A DNA stretch of 64,000 nucleotides. It comes from Streptomyces inusitatus (GTDB lineage: Bacteria; Actinomycetota; Actinomycetes; Streptomycetales; Streptomycetaceae). Shown piece after piece: positions 36,693 to 44,784 of the stretch (position 1 is its first letter; each line of letters starts with the position of its first letter). Below the pieces are notes generated by a model. The model did no database searches. It was not told the origin of the DNA and worked only from the letters and a program-made list of their open reading frames with translations. The position numbers and the translations under genes were made by a program. Location of the stretch: contig NZ_BMWG01000025.1 in assembly GCF_014651115.1 (NCBI RefSeq), positions 50,410 to 114,409 of the forward strand, read 5' to 3'.

Positions 36693-36910
36693 CCCGCCAT
36701 GGTGTCGGGCTTGGTGGCCACCTGCGGGTGGTTTTTCCGGACCGTGATCGGTTCTTTCTCGGTGGCGTCAGCAGGATTGCTGCATGCGTGAGCGGATGCG
36801 CCAGCACAGGGCACTCGGAGCTGGATCGGATGGCATTGGTGGCCCTGCTGGCTGGGCTAATGGGGTCCGGCAACGAACAGAAATCCCTGATCAGCACAAG
36901 ATCGCCAGGT

Positions 36911-36959
36911 CTTTTAATCCGTTGGTTGTGGGTTCGAGTCCCACACGGCCTACCGGCCG
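36911..36959 (+). repeat. Right att-like repeat: 3' fragment of tRNA-Lys
   Basis: Exact copy of 31228-31276, starting in the anticodon loop. The 5' half of a tRNA is absent, so this is not a functional gene. It marks the right boundary of the island. Confidence 0.92.
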
Positions 36960-36990
36960 AAGGACCAGGCGCAAGCCCAGGACCTGCGAA

Positions 36991-37028
36991 GAAGCGCCCC
37001 ACCCGAGTCCAACCGGGTGGGGCGCTTC
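36991..37028 (+). terminator. Duplicate tRNA-Lys terminator
   Basis: Same 38-base hairpin as at 31308-31345. The spacer between repeat and hairpin differs at several bases from the left copy, so the copies have diverged. Confidence 0.8.
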
Positions 37029-37051
37029 CGCGTTTCCCGGCCGCTCCCCCG

Positions 37052-37366
37052 TCACTTCCCCGCCGGACGGGCCCCGCGCTCGACGGCGAGGGCGCTGATC
37101 CGCTCGGCCAGCGCCGTGTCCAGCGCCGTGATGGCACCCCCGGCGTCATGGGTGTTGAGCGCGAAGCCGACCGTCCCGTACAGCACGGTGATCTCCGCGT
37201 GGTGATTCGCCTCGTCCTCGGCCGCCGCCACCGCTGCGTAGAACCCGGGCACGGCGGCACGATCGGCCTTGTAGACGGCGGCCAGCCTGCCGTCCTGAGC
37301 CGTCCAGCCGGGGAGATCGGCGAGTGCCTGGGCGAGTTCGGCGTCGGTGAGGGGGGTGGCTGCCAT
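37052..37366 (-). CDS. 4a-hydroxytetrahydrobiopterin dehydratase, chromosomal copy
   Basis: 104-residue pterin dehydratase, same length as the copy at 31370 and similar along its whole length, differing most in the N-terminal half (for example PGWTAQDGRLAAVYKADRAAVPGFY). The EANHHAEITVLYG region is intact. GAAGGAG precedes the ATG. As the right flank would be the original chromosome in a standard tRNA insertion, this is probably the resident gene; the reverse cannot be excluded. Confidence 0.92.
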   Translation of the reverse strand: MAATPLTDAELAQALADLPGWTAQDGRLAAVYKADRAAVPGFYAAVAAAEDEANHHAEITVLYGTVGFALNTHDAGGAITALDTALAERISALAVERGARPAGK

Positions 37367-37399
37367 GAGTGTGCTCCTTCGGAGTCTTCGGAGTTGGCT

Positions 37400-37560
37400 A
37401 GTGCTCCGGCCGAGGGCCTCCCGCTCCTTGCGGCGGTGGGCCGACCGGTGCTCTGCGACGATCCTCGCGGATGCGGCGGCCGGGTTCACGGACCGTTCTT
37501 CGGGTTCACCGGTGGTGGCGCGGGAAGCTCGGCCAGCGGCAGGTGTGGCACGGCCGAGGA
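37400..37560 (-). pseudogene. Degenerate fragment of XRE/TPR regulator
   Basis: Read on the minus strand, this piece encodes TTGEPEERSVNPAAASARI and HRSAHRRKEREAL, matching ATGEPEHAVTLAAESAEIA and SARHRKELETL near the C-terminus of the regulator at 31710. The rest of that gene is missing or scrambled. It lies in the same place relative to the pterin dehydratase as the intact gene does in the island, so an ancestral dehydratase-regulator pair has decayed here. Confidence 0.6.
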
Positions 37561-38100
37561 AGTACCGCCAAGGTCCGCATCTCCATTCAGACGTTTTCTC
37601 AGCGGGGCGACGGAATTCGTACGCGGGTGGCTCGGCGCTGATGACGACGGCGGTCGCGGCGTCCGAGAGCAGCAGGAGAAGGCCGCAGTCCGGTGCTTCG
37701 GTGAGGGTTACGGTCGGGCGACGGCAGTTGCGAGGGAGACGCGGAGCTATTCGCCCAGTTCCTGGGGGGATCATTCGCGCAGTCAGACATCGGCCGTCCC
37801 AGCTGTGGGCCATCGCGTCACCCGCCACGCAGATCTCCGTCGCCTCTCCCGGGCGTACGACGGTGACAGCTCCGTCCGCTTCGTGCCTGCCCGTTCCCGC
37901 CTCCCTTCCTCGCTCCGATGGTTGCCGCCGCCCAGGCTCAGGCGCTTGGCTAGGACGGGCGCGCTCGGGTCGTGTTCGGCCAGGTCGCACACAGCGGCCG
38001 CGATCACGCCGTCCGACGAACCTGGTGAAGGACGTGGTCCGCGTGCCCCAAGCCCCAGTGCGGAGTTGCGTGCGCTGGCCGAGCGCTGTGGACTGCGCGC
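37561..38100. other. Gene-poor scar region
   Basis: About 540 bp with no convincing gene on either strand. Open frames here are shadows without ribosome-binding sites. It lies between two damaged genes and is probably deletion debris. Confidence 0.5.
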
Positions 38101-38487
38101 ATGACGCCACAAGTGCTGTACCTGATCGCCTGTGCCGCCGGTCCCACCCAGCGTGATGTGCTTCCGAAGGCGGAGGCGATGCTGGTCGCACCGCTGAGCT
38201 GCACGAGCCTGAACAAGTGGGCCAACGGGATCGCGGACACCCTGGCGATCGGGCTGGTCTCCGAGGGCGTGAACATGGGGGTGCCGGTGCTGGCCATGCC
38301 GTACTTCAACCAGGCCCAGGGCCGTCAGCCGGCCGTGCCTCGCAGTGTCGCGGACCTGCGCGCACAGAATGTGAAGTATCTGGACGGGCCTGCAGGGTAC
38401 GAGCTGCATCCGCCGAAGCAGGGAGCACCGGCCGCCTTCCCGTGGGAGCGGGCCCTGAGGGCGCTGGAGGAAGTGGTGTCCGGATGA
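38101..38487 (+). CDS. Truncated flavoprotein (PPC decarboxylase-like)
   Basis: 128-residue protein similar to the small flavoproteins (about 175-190 aa) often found beside XRE regulators and NUDIX genes in streptomycetes. It starts like the family (VLYLIACAAGPT) but jumps at about residue 17 to the middle (VLPKAEAMLVAPLSCTSLNKW, then GIADTLAIGLVSEG), so some 45-50 residues of the FMN-binding N-terminal part appear lost in frame. The C-terminus (YELHPPKQGAPAAFPW) is intact. No clear ribosome-binding site precedes the ATG. Probably inactive. Confidence 0.65.
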   Translation: MTPQVLYLIACAAGPTQRDVLPKAEAMLVAPLSCTSLNKWANGIADTLAIGLVSEGVNMGVPVLAMPYFNQAQGRQPAVPRSVADLRAQNVKYLDGPAGYELHPPKQGAPAAFPWERALRALEEVVSG

Positions 38488-39041
38488 AAGGCGCTACGAG
38501 CATGTCGGAGTGGAAGAACCTCGGTGAGCGCACCGTGTACGAGAACCGATGGGTGAACGTGGCGATGGCGGATGTCGAACTTCCCGACGGCCGGCACTTG
38601 GACCACACCGTCATCCGGCTCCGGCCCGTCGCGGTCGCCACGGTGGTCAACGAGGCTGATGAGGTGCTGCTGCTGTGGCGGCACAGGTTCATCACGGGTG
38701 TGTGGGGTTGGGAGTTGCCCTCCGGCGGCACCGGCGAAGGAGAAGACCCGGCGATCGCGGCGGCGCGCGAGCTGGAGGAGGAGACCGGGTGGCGACCCGG
38801 CCCGATGCGTCTTCTCCTCGCGGTCGACCCGATGCCGGGGATCTCCACCTCGCACCACCGCGTCTACTGGTCCGACTCCGCCGAGTACATGGGACACCCC
38901 GAGGACGACTTCGAGTCGGCCCGACGGGAGTGGGTGCCCCTGGCGCGCGTACCCGATCTGATCGCCCGTGGCGAGGTCCGATCCGCGAATGCCGTCTCCG
39001 CACTGCTGATGCTGCACCACCTGCGTCTCGGCAGCACCTGA
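38484..39041 (+). CDS. NUDIX hydrolase
   Basis: 185-residue ADP-ribose-pyrophosphatase-like NUDIX protein. The NUDIX box is recognisable as GGTGEGEDPAIAAARELEEETGW (read in two parts: G-x5-E-x7 then RELEEETGW). Pyrophosphates linked to a nucleoside are the general substrates. The ATG overlaps the flavoprotein stop; an alternative ATG six codons later is also reasonable. Confidence 0.88.
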   Translation: MKGATSMSEWKNLGERTVYENRWVNVAMADVELPDGRHLDHTVIRLRPVAVATVVNEADEVLLLWRHRFITGVWGWELPSGGTGEGEDPAIAAARELEEETGWRPGPMRLLLAVDPMPGISTSHHRVYWSDSAEYMGHPEDDFESARREWVPLARVPDLIARGEVRSANAVSALLMLHHLRLGST

Positions 39042-39114
39042 AGCGGTGCCCGGCCAGCGGCACCCCAGTGCCCCCGCCAACCCGGGCCGGGGGCGCGACC
39101 CACGAGAAGCAGAG

Positions 39115-39813
39115 CTACGGCGCGGGCTCGTACGTCACCGAGGTCCCGGGACACTGGGCCGCGAGGACGAAGAGGCGGTCCTGTTCGGTTTCGTCGGCGG
39201 TGAGGTTCCAGCGGAGCTTGGTGGCGGTCCATTCGGAGAGGTAGCGGCAGAGGGCGTCGGGGGCCGGGGGGAGCCATTGGGCGGGGTCTTGGTCGGACTT
39301 TTGGCGGTTGGAGCGGGCGGTGACGGCGACGAGGGAGGAGGGCTGGCCCTGGTCGTTGGCGTAGGACTCGCGGCGTTGGGGGGTCCAGGTGGAGGCGCCG
39401 GAGTCCCAGGCCTCGGCGAGGGGGACCATGTGGTCGATGTCGAGGGAGCCGGCGGAGGTGACGGTCTGGTCGTCGTAGTAGGACCACCAGGAGCCGCCGG
39501 TGAGGGCGCAGCGGGCGCCGACCGTGGGGGCGGTGACGGCTTCGGAGATCAGGACCTCGGCGCGGGTGTTGCAGCCGTCGGTGGGGTTGAGGCCGGCGTT
39601 CCAGTGGCGGAAGGAGTCGCGGTTGTAGCCGGTGCGGTCCTCGGTGGTGACGGGAAGCCGGCCGACGGCGGCGGTGAGGGAGAGGGTCTCCGCCGCGAGG
39701 GGCGCGAGGGGCGCGAGGGGCGCGGCGGGGGCCGCCTGGGAGGGGGTGGTGAGGACGAGGGGGAGCAGGGCGAATGCGGCGGCCGCAGCGGCGCGCCTCA
39801 AGTTCTTGATCAC
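39115..39813 (-). CDS. Secreted HNH-family nuclease
   Basis: 232-residue secreted protein with a signal peptide (ALLPLVLTTPSQA) followed by short APLAPL repeats. The nuclease domain of the HNH/DUF1524 (GmrSD-C-like) type has the DIDHMVPLAEAWDSGA motif and a later ANDQGQPSSLVAV segment with SNRQKSDQDP, plus paired cysteines. Such secreted enzymes degrade nucleic acid for phosphate or nitrogen scavenging during mycelial lysis. GTG start. Confidence 0.88.
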   Translation of the reverse strand: MIKNLRRAAAAAAFALLPLVLTTPSQAAPAAPLAPLAPLAAETLSLTAAVGRLPVTTEDRTGYNRDSFRHWNAGLNPTDGCNTRAEVLISEAVTAPTVGARCALTGGSWWSYYDDQTVTSAGSLDIDHMVPLAEAWDSGASTWTPQRRESYANDQGQPSSLVAVTARSNRQKSDQDPAQWLPPAPDALCRYLSEWTATKLRWNLTADETEQDRLFVLAAQCPGTSVTYEPAP

Positions 39814-40009
39814 GAAAACCGGAATACGGGCATATCACCCGTAAGTGGAGCGACGCGCCGAACGGCTGCGCCAAGTGGGCGCATGGGTTCACCCGTACGC
39901 CCGTGCCCGCCCCCGGCGCACCTTCCGCGTGTCTCGCCCGGGCGCGCTCCTTGCGGGTCATCCCGGGGCCGGGACCGTGACCCCCGACCGCTCAGACCGT
40001 TGTCCGGGC

Positions 40010-40258
40010 ATGACCAAGACACAGCGCATCATCGCCGCCGTCGCACTCGCCGCCGGGGCCTCCGTCCTCTCTGTCTCCGGGGCCTCCGCCGCCCCCGCCG
40101 CCCCGGTTCCCCCGGCGGGCGCGGCTCAGCCCAGCCCGATCGACCAGGTCACCGGCGGTATCAACCAGCTGCACCAGCTGAACGCGCTGCTGGAGGTGCC
40201 CAACCAGCTCGCCGCCCTGACCGACCCGGTCACCGGGCTGGTCGGCGCGGTCCAGTAG
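40010..40258 (+). CDS. Small secreted protein
   Basis: 82 residues with a clear signal peptide (IIAAVALAAGASVLSVSGASA) and a 55-residue mature part rich in Pro, Gln and Leu, including INQLHQLNALLEVPNQLAAL. No cysteines and no chaplin motif. Related short exported proteins are common in streptomycetes without known role. Confidence 0.7.
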   Translation: MTKTQRIIAAVALAAGASVLSVSGASAAPAAPVPPAGAAQPSPIDQVTGGINQLHQLNALLEVPNQLAALTDPVTGLVGAVQ

Positions 40259-40411
40259 CCGCCGGACGGGCGTGGCATGGCGGTCCCGGCGGCCCGGGCG
40301 GAGAATTTCTCCGAAAGAGCGCCGGCATCGTGTCGAGAACGGCGCGTCGGCTCCGACGTCCCCTGTGAGAGCCGCCCGCACGGGGCGGCCACCACAGCGA
40401 GGGAGCGCGTC

Positions 40412-40828
40412 ATGAAGTATCTGGTGATGGTCCAGGGCGCCCAGGTCGACTACGAGGCCATGGTGGGCAAGGCCTCCGCGCACAGCCCGGCGTGGAGCGA
40501 GGGGGACCTTCAGGCGATGTTCGAGTTCATGAGCGCCGTGAGCGACGATCTCGCCGAGTCGGGGGAGCTGGTCGACTCGCAGGGGCTCACCGAACCCGCC
40601 CGTACGCGCACCGTCGCGGCGGGCCCCGACGGGCGGCCGGTGATCACGGACGGGCCCTACGGGGAGACCAAGGAGGTTCTCGCCGGGTACTGGGTGCTGG
40701 ACTGCGAGAGTCTGGAGCGGGTCACCGAGATCGCGGCCCGGGTCGCGCGGTGCCCCCAGCCCGCCGGGGCCCCCGTCTACCCCGTCGTCATCCGGCCCAT
40801 CGACGAGAGCGACGGCAAGCCCTCGTAG
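40412..40828 (+). CDS. YCII/DGPF-domain protein
   Basis: 138-residue DGPF-family protein: MKYLVMVQG at the start, the ITDGPYGETKEVLAGYWVLDC signature, and VVIRPI at the end. These proteins are encoded next to ECF42 sigma factors and are presumed to be part of their response, although their biochemical role is unresolved. Ribosome-binding site GAGGGAG. It lies 67 bp upstream of the sigma factor. Confidence 0.92.
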   Translation: MKYLVMVQGAQVDYEAMVGKASAHSPAWSEGDLQAMFEFMSAVSDDLAESGELVDSQGLTEPARTRTVAAGPDGRPVITDGPYGETKEVLAGYWVLDCESLERVTEIAARVARCPQPAGAPVYPVVIRPIDESDGKPS

Positions 40829-40895
40829 CGGCACGGCCGCCGGGCCCGCTTCCGCCCCGGCACCCGGACCCGGCACATGTGATACCCACGGCCGG

Positions 40896-42140
40896 ATGAG
40901 CCCCATGAACGAGACCGAGGACCTGCTGCGCACGCACGCGCCGCAGGTCCTCGGCGCGCTGGTACGCAGATACGGACACTTCGACCTCGCGGAGGACTCC
41001 GTCCAGGAGGCCCTGCTCGCCGCCGCCGGCCAGTGGCCCGCCCAGGGCGTCCCCGACAATCCGCGCGGCTGGCTGATCAAGGTCGCCTCCCGCCGGCTCA
41101 CCGATCTGCTCCGCGCCGACGAGGCGCGCCGCCGACGGGAGGAGACCGCCGCCGCTCTCACCCCGCGCGACGCCTTCACGGCCCCGCCGCCCGGTGAGGG
41201 CCGCACGCCCTCCGAGGACGACACCCTCACCCTGCTCTTCCTCTGCTGCCACCCCGAACTCGCTCCGGCCGCCCAGGTCGCCCTGACGCTGCGCGCCGTC
41301 GGCGGGCTGACCACCGCCGAGATCGCCCGCGCGCATCTGGTGCCGGAGGCGACGATGGCGCAGCGCGTCGCACGGGCCAAGCGCAGGCTCCGGAGCATCC
41401 CGTTCCGTGAGCCGCTGCCCGAGGACCGGGACCAGCGGCTCGCGGCCGTGCTCCAAGTGCTGTACCTGATCTTCAACGAGGGGTACACGGCCACGTCGGG
41501 CACCGAGCTGCACCGCGCCGATCTGGCCGGGGAGGCGATCCGGCTGACCCGCCGGGTGCGCGGGCTGCTGCCGAGGGAGGGGGCTGTCACCGGGCTTCTC
41601 GCGCTGATGCTGCTCACCGAGGCGCGCGGCGCGGCGCGCACCGGTGAGCACGGTGAGCTGATCCCGCTGGACGAGCAGGACCGGAGCCGCTGGGACCGGC
41701 GGGCCGTGGCCGAGGGCTCGGCGCTGGTCGAGGAGGCGCTGCGGCAGGGCCCGGCGGGGCCGTACCAGCTCCAGGCCGCCATCGCGGCGCTGCACGACGA
41801 GGCGCCGGACGCCGACTCCACCGACTGGCCGCAGATCCTGGCCCTGTACGACCTGCTCGTACGCCGCACCCCCGAGCCGGCGGCGGCGCTCGGCCGGGCC
41901 GTGGCGGTGGCCATGGTGCACGGGCCGGAGGCGGGTCTCGCGGAGGCGGACGCGCTGGCGGACCGGCTCGCCGGGTACCACCGGCTGGACGCCGTGCGGG
42001 CGCATCTGCTGGAGCGGGCGGGGGACGGGGAGGGGGCGAGGGCCGCGTATCTGCTGGCCGCCGGGCGGACGCTGAGCGTGCCGGAGGCGGAGTACCTCCG
42101 GAAACGGGCCGCCCGGATCCTGCCCCGAAATCCGGGTTGA
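40896..42140 (+). CDS. ECF42-type RNA polymerase sigma factor
   Basis: 414-residue sigma factor. Region 2 (YGHFDLAEDSVQEALLAAAGQW, RGWLIKVASRRLTDLLR) and region 4 (LRAVGGLTTAEIARAHLVPEATMAQRVARAKRRL) occupy residues 10-180. The remaining 230 residues are the conserved TPR-like C-terminal extension of the ECF42 group (VLYLIFNEGYTATSG, GPYQLQAAIAALH, AVAMVHGPEAGL). These factors have no anti-sigma factor; the C-terminal domain is thought to control activity and the typical partner is a DGPF gene, as here. Confidence 0.93.
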   Translation: MSPMNETEDLLRTHAPQVLGALVRRYGHFDLAEDSVQEALLAAAGQWPAQGVPDNPRGWLIKVASRRLTDLLRADEARRRREETAAALTPRDAFTAPPPGEGRTPSEDDTLTLLFLCCHPELAPAAQVALTLRAVGGLTTAEIARAHLVPEATMAQRVARAKRRLRSIPFREPLPEDRDQRLAAVLQVLYLIFNEGYTATSGTELHRADLAGEAIRLTRRVRGLLPREGAVTGLLALMLLTEARGAARTGEHGELIPLDEQDRSRWDRRAVAEGSALVEEALRQGPAGPYQLQAAIAALHDEAPDADSTDWPQILALYDLLVRRTPEPAAALGRAVAVAMVHGPEAGLAEADALADRLAGYHRLDAVRAHLLERAGDGEGARAAYLLAAGRTLSVPEAEYLRKRAARILPRNPG

Positions 42141-42165
42141 CCTTTACGTAACGTCAAGATTTAGC
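42137..42165 (+). promoter_or_regulatory. MerR-type promoter with dyad
   Basis: TTGACC, a 17-bp spacer and TTTAGC, with an imperfect dyad TTGAC...TTACGTAA...GTCAA (42137-42157) between and over the elements. The -35 overlaps the stop codon of the sigma gene. Predicted start is about three bases before the ATG at 42175, so the transcript is almost leaderless. Autoregulation is likely by analogy with tipA. Confidence 0.6.
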
Positions 42166-42174
42166 GTCTCGGTC

Positions 42175-42921
42175 ATGGAGTGGTCGATCCAGGAGATCGC
42201 CCGGCGCGCCGGGACGACGAGCCGAACCCTGCGGCACTACGGCGAGCTGGGGCTTCTGGAACCCAGCCGGGTGGGACGCAATGGCTACCGCTACTACGGC
42301 CCCGAGGCCCTGGTCCGGTTGCAGCGGATTCTGCTGCTGCGCGAACTGGGCCTCGGTCTGCCCGCGATCGCCGAGGCGCTGCGGGGGCAGCGGGACACCG
42401 CCGCCGCGCTCCGGGCCCATCTGGGCCTTCTCGAACAGGAGCGCGAGCGCATCGGGCGGCAGATCGCCTCGGTGCGGACCACTCTCCACAAGACCGAGCG
42501 AGGGGAAGAGCTGATGGCCGAGGAAGTGCTCGACGGCTTCGATCACACGAAGTACGAGAAGGAGGTGACCGAGCGCTGGGGGCGGGAGGCGTACCGGCGC
42601 GGCGACCGGTGGTGGGGCTCGCTCAGCGAGGCGGAGCGGCGGGACCACCAGCGGGAGCAGACCGCGGTGGCGGCGGACTTCGCCCGCGCGCTGGCGGCCG
42701 GGCTGGCCGCCGACGGCGACGAGGTGCAGAAGATCGCCGGACGGCAGTACCGCTGGCTCTCGGTGGTGAGCGCTCCCTCGAAGAGCCATTTCATCGGGCT
42801 CGGGGAGATGTACGTCACAGATGAGCGGTTCACCGCCCACTACGACCGGCACGGGGAGGGCACGGCGGCCTTTGTGTGCGAGGCGATGAGGGTGTTCGGC
42901 GAGCGGAATCTGACCGATTGA
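42175..42921 (+). CDS. MerR-family regulator with TipAS-like domain
   Basis: 248-residue transcription factor. An N-terminal MerR winged helix (WSIQEIARRAGTTSRTLRHY with YYGPEALVRLQRILLLRELGL) and dimerisation helix to about residue 110 precede a TipAS antibiotic-recognition-like domain (EVTERWGREAYRRGDRWW, the RQYRWLS motif, YVTDERFTAHYD). TipAS proteins bind thiopeptides and other multidrug ligands. The ligand here is not known. It is followed by a strong hairpin. Confidence 0.92.
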   Translation: MEWSIQEIARRAGTTSRTLRHYGELGLLEPSRVGRNGYRYYGPEALVRLQRILLLRELGLGLPAIAEALRGQRDTAAALRAHLGLLEQERERIGRQIASVRTTLHKTERGEELMAEEVLDGFDHTKYEKEVTERWGREAYRRGDRWWGSLSEAERRDHQREQTAVAADFARALAAGLAADGDEVQKIAGRQYRWLSVVSAPSKSHFIGLGEMYVTDERFTAHYDRHGEGTAAFVCEAMRVFGERNLTD

Positions 42922-42927
42922 GGAGTC

Positions 42928-42954
42928 GGGAAGCCCGGCTTTTCCGGGCTTCCC
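42928..42954 (+). terminator. Terminator after the MerR gene
   Basis: Perfect 11-bp inverted repeat GGGAAGCCCGG with a CTTTT loop. Confidence 0.82.
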
Positions 42955-43105
42955 GAGCTTCTACAGGCCGGTAAAAGCGGGCGAAAAGAGCAGGAAGCGG
43001 CGAGTTTTTACGCACCGGGGGGCCTGGGGCCAGGGATGTTTCCCGGGCCCCGGAGGGAAAGTGGAGAGGACCGTGCTCCGCATGGCGTAGAGTTGTGTTT
43101 ACCGA

Positions 43106-43179
43106 CGCGGGGTGGAGCAGCTCGGTAGCTCGCTGGGCTCATAACCCAGAGGTCGCAGGTTCAAATCCTGTCCCCGCTA
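43106..43179 (+). tRNA. Initiator tRNA-fMet (CAT)
   Basis: 74-nt cloverleaf with the initiator hallmarks: an unpaired C1 and three consecutive G-C pairs next to the anticodon loop (CTGGG-CTCATAA-CCCAG). Followed by a strong terminator at 43188. Confidence 0.95.
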
Positions 43180-43187
43180 CTGAAAGG

Positions 43188-43227
43188 CCGTGGCCCGGAA
43201 CTTCTGAGAAGAAGTTCCGGGCCACGG
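43188..43227 (+). terminator. Intrinsic terminator of tRNA-fMet
   Basis: 18-bp inverted repeat CCGTGGCCCGGAACTTCT and its complement, followed by TCGTTTT. Confidence 0.9.
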
Positions 43228-43367
43228 TCGTTTTCTCTGTGGACGCCGCCCTGTTCGCCCGGTTGGACGGCGGCGGCTCGCCCCGACGCCCGCTTGCGGC
43301 GAGCCTGGGAGGGCGGGGCAACCGTGCCCGCAGCCGTCTCGGCGGCGCACCGGTCGGGAGAGCCCCC

Positions 43368-44537
43368 TTGGCGCAGCAGGAGCAGCAGCCCAGCGGCGTC
43401 GCCCGCCGCTTCGTCCGGATGCTGCCCGCGCTGATGATCCTCGCCGGGGTCGCCTTCGACGTCGCCACCCCGTCCCGGTACACGGCCGCGCCGATGTTCG
43501 CCGCCGCCCCGCTGATCGCGGCCCCCTTCTTCTCCTGGCTCACCACCCTGTGGACCGGGATCGCGGCGACCCTCGCGGTGGCGCTGCTCCATGTCTACAA
43601 GGACATGCTGGACGAGCCGATGGCCTACACCGAGCTGGCCACCGTGATCACCGTCTCCGGTCTCGCGCTGCTCATCAACCGGGTCATCCGGCGCGGCAGC
43701 GAGCGGCTGGCCTCCGCCCGGGTGATCGCCGAGACCGCCCAGCGGGCCGTGCTGCCCACCCCCGCCGAGGAGATCGGCGGCCTGAGGATCGCCGCGCGCT
43801 ACGAGGCGGCGCTCGCGGACGCGTTCATCGGCGGCGATCTCTTCGCCGTACAGGACACCCCGCACGGCGTACGGCTGGTGGTCGGCGATGTGCGGGGCAA
43901 GGGGCTGGGCGCGGTGGAGGCGGTGGCGGTCGCCATCGGCGCGTTCCGGGAGGCCGCCGAGCAGGAGAGTTCGCTGGAGGGGGTGACCGGGCGGCTGGAG
44001 CGGGCGCTGACCCGGGAGACCCACCGGCGGGAGACCCTGGACGCCGCCGAGGCCTTCACCACCGCCGTGCTCGCCGAGATCCCGCGCGGCGGCGGCGTCC
44101 TGCGGCTGGTGAACCGGGGCCACCCCGCGCCGCTGCTGCTGTACGCGGACGGCGGGCTGGTCTCCCTGGAGCCCGCCGAGTACGCGCTGCCGCTCTCCAT
44201 GGGCGAGCTGGGGGTACGCCCGGACCGGGCCGAGGAGTATCCGCTGCCGCCGGGGGCGACCCTGCTGCTCTACACCGACGGGCTCTCCGAGGCGCGGAAC
44301 GCGCGGGGCGAGTTCTACGACCCGGTGCTGCGGCTGCGCGGCCGGATCTTCCCCGGTCCGGGGGAGCTGCTGGACGAGCTGCTCGACGACGTACGGCGGC
44401 ACACCGGCGGGGGGTCGACGGACGACATGGCCCTGCTCGCGGTGGTGCGGGCACCGGAGCGTCCGCCTCCGGCCGGGGCGGGGCCGACGGGGCCGGCGGG
44501 CGGTCCGGCGGGCGGTCCGGCGGCGCTCTGGCCGTGA
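43368..44537 (+). CDS. Membrane PP2C/SpoIIE-type phosphatase
   Basis: About 389 residues. Four hydrophobic segments at the N-terminus (between MLPALMILAGVAFDV and VITVSGLALLINRVI) are followed by a SpoIIE/RsbU-like serine phosphatase domain: GGDLFAVQDT, VVGDVRGKGLGA with the metal-binding Asp, LVNRGHPAPLL, LLLYTDGLSEARN and GGGSTDDMALL. These dephosphorylate anti-anti-sigma factors in partner-switching. The proposed TTG start at 43368 has GGGAGA upstream. The C-terminus is Gly/Pro-rich. Confidence 0.88.
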   Translation: MAQQEQQPSGVARRFVRMLPALMILAGVAFDVATPSRYTAAPMFAAAPLIAAPFFSWLTTLWTGIAATLAVALLHVYKDMLDEPMAYTELATVITVSGLALLINRVIRRGSERLASARVIAETAQRAVLPTPAEEIGGLRIAARYEAALADAFIGGDLFAVQDTPHGVRLVVGDVRGKGLGAVEAVAVAIGAFREAAEQESSLEGVTGRLERALTRETHRRETLDAAEAFTTAVLAEIPRGGGVLRLVNRGHPAPLLLYADGGLVSLEPAEYALPLSMGELGVRPDRAEEYPLPPGATLLLYTDGLSEARNARGEFYDPVLRLRGRIFPGPGELLDELLDDVRRHTGGGSTDDMALLAVVRAPERPPPAGAGPTGPAGGPAGGPAALWP

Positions 44538-44784
44538 AGGTGACATAAAGGTCTGCACTGTGCGTAGCCGAAACGCAGCCCTCTGATAACAATTGATACA
44601 CTGTCAGTTTCGCGAAGGTTTCCGACGGTCGCTCAAGTCGCCCGAATCCGCCCGCATGTGTCCGGGTAAGTTCATGGCAAAGTAATTAAAGATCACTGGG
44701 AACAACTTGGAATCCGGTCCGCGTGTCTATTAACGTTCGATAACGCAGCGCGGTCGTCCCAGCCGTCGTCAGGACGGCGCCGCG
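44538..44784 (+). other. Intergenic region with riboswitch promoter
   Basis: About 250 bp before the riboswitch, AT-richer than its surroundings (ATAACAATTGATACACTGTC at 44586-44605). The stretch TTGATACACTGTCAG and the later AAGTAATTAAAGATC suggest promoters, but none could be fixed. Confidence 0.5.

Larger units (their letters stand above)
31228..36910. mobile_element. Putative genomic island integrated at tRNA-Lys
   Basis: 5.68 kb bounded by a 49-bp perfect direct repeat whose left copy is the 3' half of tRNA-Lys. It carries a terminator, a pterin dehydratase, an XRE/TPR regulator, the graspetide cluster and a lipoprotein. No integrase, replication or transfer gene is visible, so it is either a remnant or an insertion by homologous recombination. 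The homology of the flanks continues past the repeat through the terminator and the pterin dehydratase. Confidence 0.6.

Noticed and set aside
36911..36955. A second tRNA-Lys gene
   Set aside because: Only the part from the anticodon loop to the 3' end is present; D-arm and 5' acceptor are missing.
39992..42157. 721-codon frame opposite the ECF42 and DGPF genes
   Set aside because: Ser/Arg-rich shadow of two recognised genes.
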